A program made the translations under genes and the position numbers. The notes below the pieces were generated by a model. That model was not told where the DNA came from and did no database searches. It saw only the letters and a program-made list of their open reading frames with translations. A DNA stretch of 62,517 nucleotides from IMG/VR virus record IMGVR_UViG_3300044797_000113, positions 1-62,517 of that record. One strand, 5' to 3'. Numbering within the stretch: position 1 is the stretch's first letter; each line of letters opens with the position of its first letter. The DNA is from a virus. Positions 24,354-32,550 of the stretch are shown in pieces.

Positions 24354-26189
24354 ATGTCCAACATCCCAGGCAGCCGCCCGCCTCCTCCCCCGGGCTTTCA
24401 GTACATGGGCGCCCGCCTTGTGCGGTCGAATCCATTCGGAGAAGTCACCGCCCCGGTCCAGAAACTTCTGGTCGTCGTCCCGTACTATGAGGGAGACAAG
24501 GCCGACGCCGAGGCCATGCTTGGGCTCGTCTGCGATCTGGAGCGCGTGAAAATCAAGGAGGCGGATCTGTTCCTCGAAGCGCGCGCCGATGCGCTGCCGT
24601 TGTCCGATTCCCTCATGCAGCGCCTGCGCGAACGCTTCGACAAGGTTCATTTGAACACCTGCCGGCGCCGGGACGGGGTCGGCCATCCGTTCGGGGCGAA
24701 CCAGATGTTTTTCGACGTGCTGACGCTGTTCGGCCAGGTTCCGAGCTGGAACCAGTCGTACTACGCATTTCTCTTCATGGAACCGGACTGCGTGCCCACG
24801 CGGCCCGGATGGATCAAGGAGTTGGCTGAAGCCTACGTAGCGGCCAAGGAGAAGCGCAACAAGTCGGTGATCGGGTTCATTCACGGCAACCCGGTGATGC
24901 ACGTGAACGGGGTCGCGGTCTACTCGACGCAGCTCTACAAGCTGTTTCCTGGCGACAAGATGGGCGGCGGCAATCCGCAGAAGGCTTTCGACATCGACAA
25001 GGCGCCGGAGATTCTTTCGGTCGGTGAGGCGACGCCGCTGATCAAGTTTGAGTACCGGAAGGCGACGATCACGCCTGCGGAACTGTTTGCGCCGGCTCAA
25101 TTCGGAGTCGTTCCCTGCCTGTTTCACGGCGTCAAGGACGGTTCGGCGCGTGCCGCGGTGCGGGCCAGGCATATCACATTTTCCGAGAAATCCGTCACGC
25201 TCCGGCCGACGGTCTACACGTACTACCAGACGATCCCGGACTCCACTACGCAACTCGAGGATCAGTCGATCCTTCGCCTGTGGAGCGAAGCGTGGAAGGG
25301 CCGCGGGTTCAACCCGGTCATCCTGACGGCCAAGGAAGCCGTGAAGAACAAGTTCTATGCGGCCTATGCGGCTGCCTGCGACGGTCTGCCGGCCGCTGTC
25401 CGGAAGGAAACCCAGATGAACCGGTTCCTTCGTTGGATCGCCCTGGATACTGCTGGCGGCGGCCTGCTGACCGATTACGACGTCATCCCTGGCAGGCTTA
25501 CGCCCGAGGTCCTGGGGTCGCTGTCTGGATTCCATCTTGCTAGGCCGCGCGAGATTCCAGCCCTGGTCATGGCGTTCGTCGACAAGTCTGCGCTTCCTCT
25601 CTGGCTGGACAGGATCCAGAACTACCATCCCCGCGATGAGGACATGCTGGGTGACCGCCGGAACGTCACGGACATCAACGTCGTACATGGGTGCGCCCTG
25701 GACGACGGCGTGATTCCCGAGGACTGGGTCCGGAACTTCGGAGAACCGGGCTGGCAGGACGCGCTGGCGGTCCATTTTACGGCTGCGGCGATTGCCAAGT
25801 CGCCTGACCGCGCGCTCCGGAAAAGCCAACTGATCGAACGGTTCCTGGGCGGAGAAACGGCTGCGTCGACGGTTTCGGGGATGGCTCCCATTACGCCTGC
25901 TGTCGACGCCATCGCGCCAATCACGGTTTCGGAGCATGAGCAGACCCCGTTGCCGCCGCCGGAACCCGTCGACAATTCGGACATCGTTCAGGAAGTGACA
26001 GCCGAGAACGAGAGCCTGAAATCGCAGATTGAGGCGCTGAAGACGCAGATTGCGGAAATGCAGCGTGCGCCGGTTCCCCCGCCGTCCGCGTTACCACCCG
26101 AAGCGTCCGTTACGCCGGTCGCGCCGGTGAAGAACAAAGGTGGCCGTCCTCGCAAGCATCCTCTTCCCGCGCCTGCGACGGTGGCGTGA
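24354..26189 (+). CDS. Bifunctional glycosyltransferase with C-terminal AT-hook
   Basis: 611 residues. First GT-A-like domain (about 38-250): LLVVVPYYEG strand, then FLFMEPDCVP with an ExD-type metal motif. Second domain (about 285-480): WSEAWKGRGFNPVIL, ETQMNRFLRWIALDTAGG and the DYD of LLTDYDVI, the pattern of capsular/GT32-like transferases. A Pro-rich linker, a short coiled coil (AENESLKSQIEALKTQIAEM) and a final KGGRPRKHP, an AT-hook-like DNA-binding motif, follow. Part of the co-directional glycan island; six bases from the next gene. Confidence 0.75.
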   Translation: MSNIPGSRPPPPPGFQYMGARLVRSNPFGEVTAPVQKLLVVVPYYEGDKADAEAMLGLVCDLERVKIKEADLFLEARADALPLSDSLMQRLRERFDKVHLNTCRRRDGVGHPFGANQMFFDVLTLFGQVPSWNQSYYAFLFMEPDCVPTRPGWIKELAEAYVAAKEKRNKSVIGFIHGNPVMHVNGVAVYSTQLYKLFPGDKMGGGNPQKAFDIDKAPEILSVGEATPLIKFEYRKATITPAELFAPAQFGVVPCLFHGVKDGSARAAVRARHITFSEKSVTLRPTVYTYYQTIPDSTTQLEDQSILRLWSEAWKGRGFNPVILTAKEAVKNKFYAAYAAACDGLPAAVRKETQMNRFLRWIALDTAGGGLLTDYDVIPGRLTPEVLGSLSGFHLARPREIPALVMAFVDKSALPLWLDRIQNYHPRDEDMLGDRRNVTDINVVHGCALDDGVIPEDWVRNFGEPGWQDALAVHFTAAAIAKSPDRALRKSQLIERFLGGETAASTVSGMAPITPAVDAIAPITVSEHEQTPLPPPEPVDNSDIVQEVTAENESLKSQIEALKTQIAEMQRAPVPPPSALPPEASVTPVAPVKNKGGRPRKHPLPAPATVA

Positions 26190-26195
26190 GTCGTC

Positions 26196-27638
26196 ATGGC
26201 CGGGCCCCGCAAGGTCTATCTATGTTTGGGACGATACGGGGACATCGCAAATCTCCTGCCGCTAATGCTTCACGAATCCCAAGTCGGTCAGCGCCCAATT
26301 CTGTGCGTTTCCAGGGACTTTGAGTCAATCTTGGATGGCGTGTCCTACGTCGACAGAATCGTGTACCAGGGAGCCTACAACGAGGTCGACAAGGCATCGC
26401 GCTGGCTTCAGCAACAGTTCCAGGGCCGTGAAATCACGATAGCGCAGTACCACCGGCATCCTTACGACAACAAGCGAGTCACCGAATCCTACCAGAAAGA
26501 AAACTGGCGCCTGGCTGGTTCGCTCAGTGAGTTTGGAAAACACCCGCTTGTTTTCGATCAACGCGACGCCGCCCGGGATGCCGCTATTTCAAGGCTACCC
26601 GGGACCGACGGGATGCGCCATATCCTGCTAGCGACAGGGAGCGTTTCGTCGCCGTTCAAACAGGCTGGCGAACTCAAGCAAGCCCTGCTCAACGCCTTCC
26701 CAAACTGCGTCCTGTATGATCTGTCCGGCGTCCACGCAGAACGGATTTATGACCTGGTGGCGCTTTACGACAAGGCACTTTGCATGGTATCGGTCGACAC
26801 CGTCCATCTCCACCTTGCGCGGGCTGCTCGCGTTCCCGTCGTTTCTATCATCAATGACGGATTCTTTGGGTCAATCCCTCCGCCGGCCTCGGTCGCGGCA
26901 ATTCGGTATTCGGACCCCGACCTGGTTCATCAAGTCGTCGAGGCTGTCCGTCACGTAGTCGACGCTCAGGACCAGTACCGATTTGTGATCCAGACCGTGA
27001 ACATGCACGGCGACACCCCGCGCCACAAACGCGCTCAGGCCACCTGGCCGGCCGCCTTCGGGGATGAGTCGATCGTCGACTGCTTCCAGGACAAGTGGAC
27101 TTACGATGCGCGGAGGATTGACGACCCGCGCTCCGTTCCGACCGTCCAGTCCATGTTTCAGGATGCAATCAACCGAGCGACATCGCCGGACGACGTGATA
27201 CTGTTCCACAATTCGGACGTTGGTCTGCTGCCTGGGTGCGTGAAACACATGCGCAGGCACGCCGCCGTGTTTGGCGCCTTCTCCATGCGAAGGGTCGAGC
27301 CCGGAGCGACATATACGCATATCGGCCGGGATCTGTTTGCTTTCCGGGCGGACTGGCTGGCTGAACATCTTCCGAGTTTTCCGATCTTCTACATGGGTTG
27401 CCCGTATTTCGACTTGGTCATTGCGGCGATCATCCGAAAGGACCGCGGCATCGTCAGTACGATCAAGAACATGGAGGTGGACTTCTACCCCTGCGAAATG
27501 GCGCCCGGGATGGCGACGCACGAGCCGCATAAGTCGGCGTGGGTCGAGGATGGCGAGCATACGCTGCCCGGGAACCTGTTCAACCGGCGTGCGGCGATGC
27601 GTTGGTGCCGGGATAATATGCCGAGCCTTGTGCTATGA
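26196..27638 (+). CDS. GT-B (GT9-like) plus GT-A-like bifunctional glycosyltransferase
   Basis: 480 residues. The N-terminal half has GT9/heptosyltransferase character: LCLGRYGDIANLLPL at the start, then a second Rossmann half with LLATGSVSSPFKQAGEL and DTVHLHLARAARVPVVSI. From about residue 266 a GT-A-like domain begins (FVIQTVNMHGDTPRHKRAQ), with HNSDVG as its acidic motif and FPIFYMGCPYFDLV. Its stop overlaps the methyltransferase start (ATGA). Likely adds sugar units to an acceptor glycan or protein. Confidence 0.75.
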   Translation: MAGPRKVYLCLGRYGDIANLLPLMLHESQVGQRPILCVSRDFESILDGVSYVDRIVYQGAYNEVDKASRWLQQQFQGREITIAQYHRHPYDNKRVTESYQKENWRLAGSLSEFGKHPLVFDQRDAARDAAISRLPGTDGMRHILLATGSVSSPFKQAGELKQALLNAFPNCVLYDLSGVHAERIYDLVALYDKALCMVSVDTVHLHLARAARVPVVSIINDGFFGSIPPPASVAAIRYSDPDLVHQVVEAVRHVVDAQDQYRFVIQTVNMHGDTPRHKRAQATWPAAFGDESIVDCFQDKWTYDARRIDDPRSVPTVQSMFQDAINRATSPDDVILFHNSDVGLLPGCVKHMRRHAAVFGAFSMRRVEPGATYTHIGRDLFAFRADWLAEHLPSFPIFYMGCPYFDLVIAAIIRKDRGIVSTIKNMEVDFYPCEMAPGMATHEPHKSAWVEDGEHTLPGNLFNRRAAMRWCRDNMPSLVL

Positions 27639-28084
27639 AACTCCACCTTGCATGCGGGGAAACGCGCCTTGACGGATGGGAGAACCACGATGCGGACCTG
27701 GATCTCTACATACTGCCGTTACCGTATTCCACTGGATCGGTCGAACGGATACTACTTGAACATTTTTCGGAACACTGTGACAGCCCTCAGTTACTTAGGT
27801 TGTTGGACGAATTGTACCGCATCCTGAAACCCGGCGGCGTCCTTCGGATGCTCTGTCCGGTCATAGACAATCGCCTGACGATCGAGCACGCCCGGGACTT
27901 GGCCCTTAATCATGGGCATCGCCAAGTTCTCAATTCGTCGTCCATGCGTGCCTTCCTGTGGATGGCTGGATTCCGGGATGATCGGATTTTCATTTCGACT
28001 CGGGCCCCGGAGGACTCGCATTGGCGCGCGATCGGCGTCGAGAAGGACGATTTGGAAACCTGCAGGATGGTGGCGACAAAATAG
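27635..28084 (+). CDS. Class I SAM-dependent methyltransferase
   Basis: 149 residues. Motif I LHLACGETRLDGWENHDAD, followed by ERILLEHFSEH and YRILKPGGVLRMLCP, the standard short methyltransferase seen in glycan gene clusters. Start overlaps the upstream stop (ATGA). Expected to methylate a sugar or small acceptor with S-adenosylmethionine. The substrate cannot be read from the sequence. Confidence 0.85.
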   Translation: MKLHLACGETRLDGWENHDADLDLYILPLPYSTGSVERILLEHFSEHCDSPQLLRLLDELYRILKPGGVLRMLCPVIDNRLTIEHARDLALNHGHRQVLNSSSMRAFLWMAGFRDDRIFISTRAPEDSHWRAIGVEKDDLETCRMVATK

Positions 28085-28086
28085 TC

Positions 28087-28773
28087 ATGTCCAGATTCAT
28101 CATCGGCAGCTCCTACTTTGACGGCGGAAAACCCTTCAGCAAGGAGTTTTCTCGGATCTGGCATTGGAACACGCTGGCTACGGATCCCAAGCCGTCCCGG
28201 GTGATCATCGTTGCGGAGGGAGGCGGACAGATTCCGCTGATCTCTCCAGCGACGGACGTTATTCACCTGACCGGGGACTTGGGGCATATCGGTCAACACA
28301 TGTCCGGCGAGAAAACCCACGAGTTTACCGGCTGGTCGTCGTCGATGCTGGCTGGTGCGATGCTCGCCTATTCCGAATGTGCCGACTTCATCTACAAGGA
28401 AGAGGACTGCCTAGCGTTCGGCCCCTGGGTTGCCCAAATGTACGCTGATGCCGGCGACAGGCAATTCGTGTTCGGGCGGCGAATGACGTCTCCTCCGTGG
28501 CAGCTCTGTTCGCAATCGCTTTTCATGGTTCGCCACGCATGGATGCCGACGTTTGTCCGCGAGTACCTGGCGCTCGGCAAGGACGGGCAATCCGACAACA
28601 TGGGGGAACATAAATTTTGGAAGATCGAGCAGAAGTATGGTTCCTCCGTCGTAGCTCGTCTGTCGTTCGGCGTGGACAGAGAGCGCCCTATCCCGTGGGA
28701 TGATCCGGTGTGGTTTGCCCAGCAATGGACTTCGGAGGAACTTGACGAAGCGCGCCGGCGAAACCTTATTTGA
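28087..28773 (+). CDS. Glycosyltransferase-like protein
   Basis: 228 residues from the ATG at 28087, two bases after the previous stop. An N-terminal strand region (FIIGSSYF, RVIIVAEGG) and an acidic centre FIYKEEDCLAFG resemble a GT-A donor-binding site. SQSLFMVRHAWMP and a conserved-looking DRERPIPWDDP follow. No perfect DxD, so the assignment is from general layout and island context. Confidence 0.55.
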   Translation: MSRFIIGSSYFDGGKPFSKEFSRIWHWNTLATDPKPSRVIIVAEGGGQIPLISPATDVIHLTGDLGHIGQHMSGEKTHEFTGWSSSMLAGAMLAYSECADFIYKEEDCLAFGPWVAQMYADAGDRQFVFGRRMTSPPWQLCSQSLFMVRHAWMPTFVREYLALGKDGQSDNMGEHKFWKIEQKYGSSVVARLSFGVDRERPIPWDDPVWFAQQWTSEELDEARRRNLI

Positions 28774-28776
28774 CCC

Positions 28777-29358
28777 ATGGAACTGCTCCCCAAACGAATC
28801 GACCTCTTCAAACGTCTTCCACGGGGCGCTCTGGTTGCCGAGATTGGCACATGGCGAGGCTATTTTGCCGTCGAGATTCTGAACACCTGCCCCATCGGCA
28901 AACTGTTCTGCGTGGACCCTTGGACCGGGCAGTCAGGCAGCTATGGGCCAACCGAGAAAACCGAGGCCGAGCATGAAGAGGATCTTGCCGAGTGCCGGCA
29001 TCATCTTCGCGGGCATCTTCCTGGAGGCCGGGTCGAAATCATCCGCGGGTTCTCGGTGGATGTCGCGAAGAACAATACGACGATTCCTTTGCTGGACGCC
29101 GTTTACGTGGATGCCGCCCACGACTACGAGAACGTATTTGCGGACCTCGTTGCATGGTCCGGGCGCCTGAAGCCAGGCGGAGTTCTCATGGGCCATGATT
29201 GGACGGACAACGCCATGGCCCGGGAGAACGGCTGGGGCGTGAAACGCGCCGTCGCCGACTTTTGCCAGAAATACGGCTGGGCACTGACCGCCGTCACCAG
29301 CGAGGATTTCGCGTCGTTCCAGATCAACCGGGACAACTGGACCGGCGCCGAGCTGTGA
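28777..29358 (+). CDS. SAM-dependent methyltransferase (Methyltransf_24 type)
   Basis: 193 residues. AEIGTWRGYFAVEIL is the SAM-binding loop, KLFCVDPWTG the second acidic strand, DAVYVDAAHDYENV and LKPGGVLMGHDW the late motifs of the TylF/Methyltransf_24 group, which often methylate sugar hydroxyls. The TGA overlaps the GTG of the next gene. The second methyltransferase of the island suggests a multiply methylated glycan. Confidence 0.85.
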   Translation: MELLPKRIDLFKRLPRGALVAEIGTWRGYFAVEILNTCPIGKLFCVDPWTGQSGSYGPTEKTEAEHEEDLAECRHHLRGHLPGGRVEIIRGFSVDVAKNNTTIPLLDAVYVDAAHDYENVFADLVAWSGRLKPGGVLMGHDWTDNAMARENGWGVKRAVADFCQKYGWALTAVTSEDFASFQINRDNWTGAEL

Positions 29359-29978
29359 GCATACCCCGCATCATTCATTACGCGCTTTGCGGCGGATGGA
29401 AACTCTCTGATCTGGACGAACGGTGCATCGCCACCTGGCGCGCGGTGCTGCCGGATTACGAACTGCACCTATGGACGGATGAGAACGGTCCGAAGGATCG
29501 CCCGTTCTTCCGGGACGCGTGTCGGCTGCGGCCGGTGAACGCGAGCAACTACATCAAGTTCTGGGCGCTGAACGAGTTTGGCGGGATTTTTTTGGACAAC
29601 GACGTCGAGGTCGTGCGGCCATTCGATTTGTCGCCGGCGTGCTTCGTGGCGTTTCAGCGCGACGACGTGATCGACGACTGCATTAATACGGCGGTCATCG
29701 GCTCCGAACCGAAGCATCCGTTTATTCTTTCGTGCCTACGCCGACTCGATTCAGACCAGGCTGACACCTGGCCGATTTGGCCGGGTTGCGGGCTTCCGAC
29801 GGAAGAACTTCGATTCCGCGGTCTGCGCGGGCTGAATGTCGAGCAGGTAGTAGAAGGAGTCACGGTGTACGATAAGGAACGGTTTTACCCTTGGCGGTGG
29901 GATGAGCAGCCGGACAGGTCCCGAGTCACCGATAGAACCTTTGCGATTCATCACTGGGCGTCATCCTGGGCAAAATGA
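29355..29978 (+). CDS. GT32-type glycosyltransferase
   Basis: 207 residues from the GTG at 29355, in GTGA overlap with the methyltransferase. The start IPRIIHYALCGG and the core NASNYIKFWALNEFGG followed by IFLDNDVEV are diagnostic of the DXD sugar-binding (Gly_transf_sug, OCH1-like) family. Here DND is the metal-binding motif. HHWASSWAK at the end also fits. Uses a nucleotide sugar; acceptor unknown. Stop overlaps the epimerase ATG. Confidence 0.9.
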   Translation: MSIPRIIHYALCGGWKLSDLDERCIATWRAVLPDYELHLWTDENGPKDRPFFRDACRLRPVNASNYIKFWALNEFGGIFLDNDVEVVRPFDLSPACFVAFQRDDVIDDCINTAVIGSEPKHPFILSCLRRLDSDQADTWPIWPGCGLPTEELRFRGLRGLNVEQVVEGVTVYDKERFYPWRWDEQPDRSRVTDRTFAIHHWASSWAK

Positions 29979-30925
29979 AAAACGTCTTCGTAGCCGGCGG
30001 GGCAGGATTCATCGGGTCGGCGCTTGTTCGCCGCCTTTCTCTGCGCAAGGACGTGGCGTCGATCGTGATTTACGACAACCTGTCGTGCGGGACATTCAGC
30101 CGGATTCAGAGTGCTTTGGAGCCAAACCGGGTCGAGTTCCTGAAGGATGAGCTGTCCGATTTGGCTCCGCTGACCGCGGCCATGTTCGGCTGTGACACCG
30201 TTTTCTGCCTAGCGGCCAATCCGGACATTTCTAAGTCCGTCACCGATCCGTCCGTTGACTTCTGGCAGGGAACCCGGCTCGTTCAAAATGTCCTCGAGGC
30301 GGCCCGGGTGATCGGCGTCAAGCGGTTCTTCTTGCCTTCAGGGAGCGGGGTATACGGAGAACGGCCAGGCCACGCGTTTCCGGAGGACTACGGGCCCTGC
30401 CTGCCTATCTCTCCCTACGGTGCCTCCAAGCTCGCCTGCGAGGCCCTTGTTTGTGCGTACAGCCACATGTTTGGGATCGAGGGTCGGGTGTTCCGATTCG
30501 CGAACGTGGTCGGCCCCAGGCAGACACACGGTGTCGGCAGGGACTTCATTACCCGGCTCACCGTTGACCAGAAACACCTCCGCATCCTTGGCGACGGAAC
30601 CCAGCTAAAATCGTACATTCACGTCGACGATGTCCTGGACGCCGTCTTCATGGTGGCTGCGGCGGCCGGACTACCGAAATACGACGTTTTCAACGTGGCG
30701 AGCGAGGACACGATGAGCGTCACGGATGTTGCGGTGATGGCTTCCCGGATCGTGCCGCACGCGAGCCAGGTCCAGTTCGAGTACACCGGAGGGGATCGAG
30801 GTTGGAAAGGCGACGTTCCGAAGGTTATTTTCGACTGTACGAAGATTCGACGCTTGGGATGGGCACCGAAACACACCTCACGCCAGGCGATGTCAGGGGC
30901 CCTAAAAGCCATGCTGTGCGAGTGA
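29975..30925 (+). CDS. NAD-dependent nucleotide-sugar epimerase/dehydratase (GalE-like)
   Basis: 316 residues, normal for the extended SDR family. GGAGFIG is the NAD-binding glycine motif at residues 8-14, YDNLSCG the ribose-binding end. SGSGVYGE supplies the catalytic Ser/Thr region and SPYGASK the YxxxK pair. SYIHVDDV and the C-terminal sugar-binding half complete the family pattern. It would interconvert a UDP- or similar sugar, feeding the neighbouring transferases. Confidence 0.9.
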   Translation: MKNVFVAGGAGFIGSALVRRLSLRKDVASIVIYDNLSCGTFSRIQSALEPNRVEFLKDELSDLAPLTAAMFGCDTVFCLAANPDISKSVTDPSVDFWQGTRLVQNVLEAARVIGVKRFFLPSGSGVYGERPGHAFPEDYGPCLPISPYGASKLACEALVCAYSHMFGIEGRVFRFANVVGPRQTHGVGRDFITRLTVDQKHLRILGDGTQLKSYIHVDDVLDAVFMVAAAAGLPKYDVFNVASEDTMSVTDVAVMASRIVPHASQVQFEYTGGDRGWKGDVPKVIFDCTKIRRLGWAPKHTSRQAMSGALKAMLCE

Positions 30926-30929
30926 CTCC

Positions 30930-31709
30930 ATGACTGTACGGATATTTACCATCGTTTTGGACGGGATGCCCTGGGTCACGCATCACCTTCCGGTTTTCAA
31001 CCGCCTGACGATTCCCTGGACTTGGACGATCGCGCACGGCGTCTCCAAGAATGTCCGGGACACGCGATGGATCCGGGCGCAGGAGCCGCGTCTGTCGAAC
31101 GACGGGACGACCGAATACCTGGCTTCGATTTACCGGCATCCCCGTGTGCGGATTTTTAATGCCCCTGTCTGGGAAGGGAAAATCGAGATGGTCAACGCCT
31201 GCTTGGACGGCGTTCAGGAAGGCGACGTTCTGATTGAGGTCGACGTCGACGAGCTCTGGACGGCGGATCAAATCGAGACGATTACCAAGGTTTTTGCAGG
31301 GCATCCAGGCGTCGATGCCATGCAGTTCTGGTGCCGGTATTTTCTCGGCCCAAACATCGTCATTGGCCCGAGGGACGGAAACTCCTATGGCTGCCGGCAA
31401 ACCGAATGGACGCGCGCCTGGCGCATCAAGTCGCCCGCCCAGCGGTTTCTCACCCATGAGCCGCCCGTCATGCCAGAAGTCCGGCATCTCATGCTGCGAG
31501 ACGAAACTCTCGGCTACGGCCTAGAGTTCGACCATTATGCCTACGCGACGAAGGCCCAGTTGCAGTATAAGCAGAACGTCTACGGGTACGAAGGTGCCGT
31601 TCACGGTTGGGAAAGGCTGCAGGCGAACAAGGAATGGCCGGTTAAACGGCTGAAACTGTTCCTGCCGTGGGTGGACGAGAAGTCGACGGCGGACTTGTGC
31701 GTGCGATGA
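30930..31709 (+). CDS. GT2-like glycosyltransferase
   Basis: 259 residues. IFTIVLDGMPWV opens the domain; VLIEVDVDELWT holds the DxD (DVD) near residue 105; QFWCRYFLGPN and a late GLEFDHYAYATKAQ complete a GT-A-like layout also found in phage and capsule clusters. The stop overlaps a small gene (ATGA). Probably the last transferase of the island. Confidence 0.75.
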   Translation: MTVRIFTIVLDGMPWVTHHLPVFNRLTIPWTWTIAHGVSKNVRDTRWIRAQEPRLSNDGTTEYLASIYRHPRVRIFNAPVWEGKIEMVNACLDGVQEGDVLIEVDVDELWTADQIETITKVFAGHPGVDAMQFWCRYFLGPNIVIGPRDGNSYGCRQTEWTRAWRIKSPAQRFLTHEPPVMPEVRHLMLRDETLGYGLEFDHYAYATKAQLQYKQNVYGYEGAVHGWERLQANKEWPVKRLKLFLPWVDEKSTADLCVR

Positions 31710-31879
31710 GCGGTCCGTCAGAAGGCTCGCACGACACGGAAGGGCTTCGGGAAGACATGAACCGAATCATAACAAATTACCCCAGCCTGACCGTCGTGGA
31801 AACCCTTGGCGTACTCGAGCTCCTGAAGGCCGAATTGATCGAGCGAGTGCGGACTAGCGGGCCTGAGACTGACCGATGA
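31706..31879 (+). CDS. Small hypothetical protein in the glycan island
   Basis: 57 residues from an ATG overlapping the previous stop. Two helices (DMNRIITNYPSLTVVETLG and LELLKAELIERVR). Coupled on both sides by ATGA. The helical pair could be an adaptor or dimerisation module. No family recognised. Confidence 0.6.
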   Translation: MSGPSEGSHDTEGLREDMNRIITNYPSLTVVETLGVLELLKAELIERVRTSGPETDR

Positions 31880-32271
31880 ACATCCTCTTCACCGAAGGTT
31901 ACGACGCCCAGGACTTCAACTGGGTGGTTCCTGCACTCCAGGCCGAGTATTTTGGCGCCAATCGGACCCGCGACGACATCATGATCACGGCCCGCGCCTG
32001 CCATTGCTTCGGGGTACGTGATCAGGATTCAAACAGGCAGATCGCCTACGCTCGGGCCCTGAGCGACGAATGCGAGTTTTCGTGGATCGCGGATGTTGTC
32101 GTCGATCGGTCAGTCAGGCTAATGGGAGTCGGGACGTTCTTAATGAGGGAAATCCTGCGTCATCCGCTCATAAGGCCCACGGTAGCTACTCTGAGCACCA
32201 AGGACGCCCATGGATTTTACAGGCGAATGCGGTTCACGGAGAGTCTGGTTTTGTGCAGGTCGAAGGGGTGA
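31876..32271 (+). CDS. GNAT-family N-acetyltransferase
   Basis: 131 residues. The acetyl-CoA binding core is visible: a strand WIADVVVDRSVRLMGVGTFL followed by helix MREILRHP, then LSTKDAHGFYRRMRF, the usual motif A and B order of GNAT enzymes (R/Q-x-x-G-x-G/A as RLMGVG). It may acetylate an amino sugar made by the island, or a protein. Start overlaps the preceding stop; last gene before the capsid leader. Confidence 0.85.
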   Translation: MNILFTEGYDAQDFNWVVPALQAEYFGANRTRDDIMITARACHCFGVRDQDSNRQIAYARALSDECEFSWIADVVVDRSVRLMGVGTFLMREILRHPLIRPTVATLSTKDAHGFYRRMRFTESLVLCRSKG

Positions 32272-32550
32272 ATATGGGTAGCTGGGTATTTTAGGATGCC
32301 AAAATATCCGGTTGACACGCCGCCAGCTTCGTACCAAGTGAAGTCAACCGGCGGTTAATAGCGTTGAGCTTGGCCCGCCGCAGCTCGCAAGGGACTGCGG
32401 ATCACACCGACCGGGGGCCGATGGTCGTAAAGAGCGAGGAGCTCCCAAAAGAGGACGCCGACTAATCATCGGTCGCCGAAAACACCAGAGCAAGTCTGGC
32501 TGCTGTATTCAGTCAGCAGATACACAAACAATCATGTTTTCCTTCCTCTC
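32272..32550 (+). promoter_or_regulatory. Structured leader of the major capsid gene
   Basis: 279 bases without a convincing gene; frames of 20 and 34 codons exist but are weak. Structure is plain: CCGGTTGAC (32308-32316) is the exact reverse complement of GTCAACCGG (32343-32351), and CCGCAG (32378-32383) pairs with CTGCGG (32395-32400). A TTGACA occurs at 32312 without a good -10. This is the largest gap in the virion module and a likely site of a strong late promoter or mRNA-stabilising leader for the capsid gene. Confidence 0.45.

Noticed and set aside
24282-25937. 551-codon leftward frame opposite the double glycosyltransferase
   Set aside because: Arg/Asp/Val-rich antisense product with no domain; the sense frame has clear transferase motifs.
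22670-32271. DNA hypermodification island as the main explanation
   Set aside because: No hydroxymethylase, thymidylate-synthase-like or nucleotide kinase gene was seen to supply a modified base; kept only as an alternative because of the HTH and AT-hook parts.
32296-32358. 20-codon frame in the capsid leader
   Set aside because: Too short, no ribosome site, and it overlaps the inverted repeat that better explains the region.
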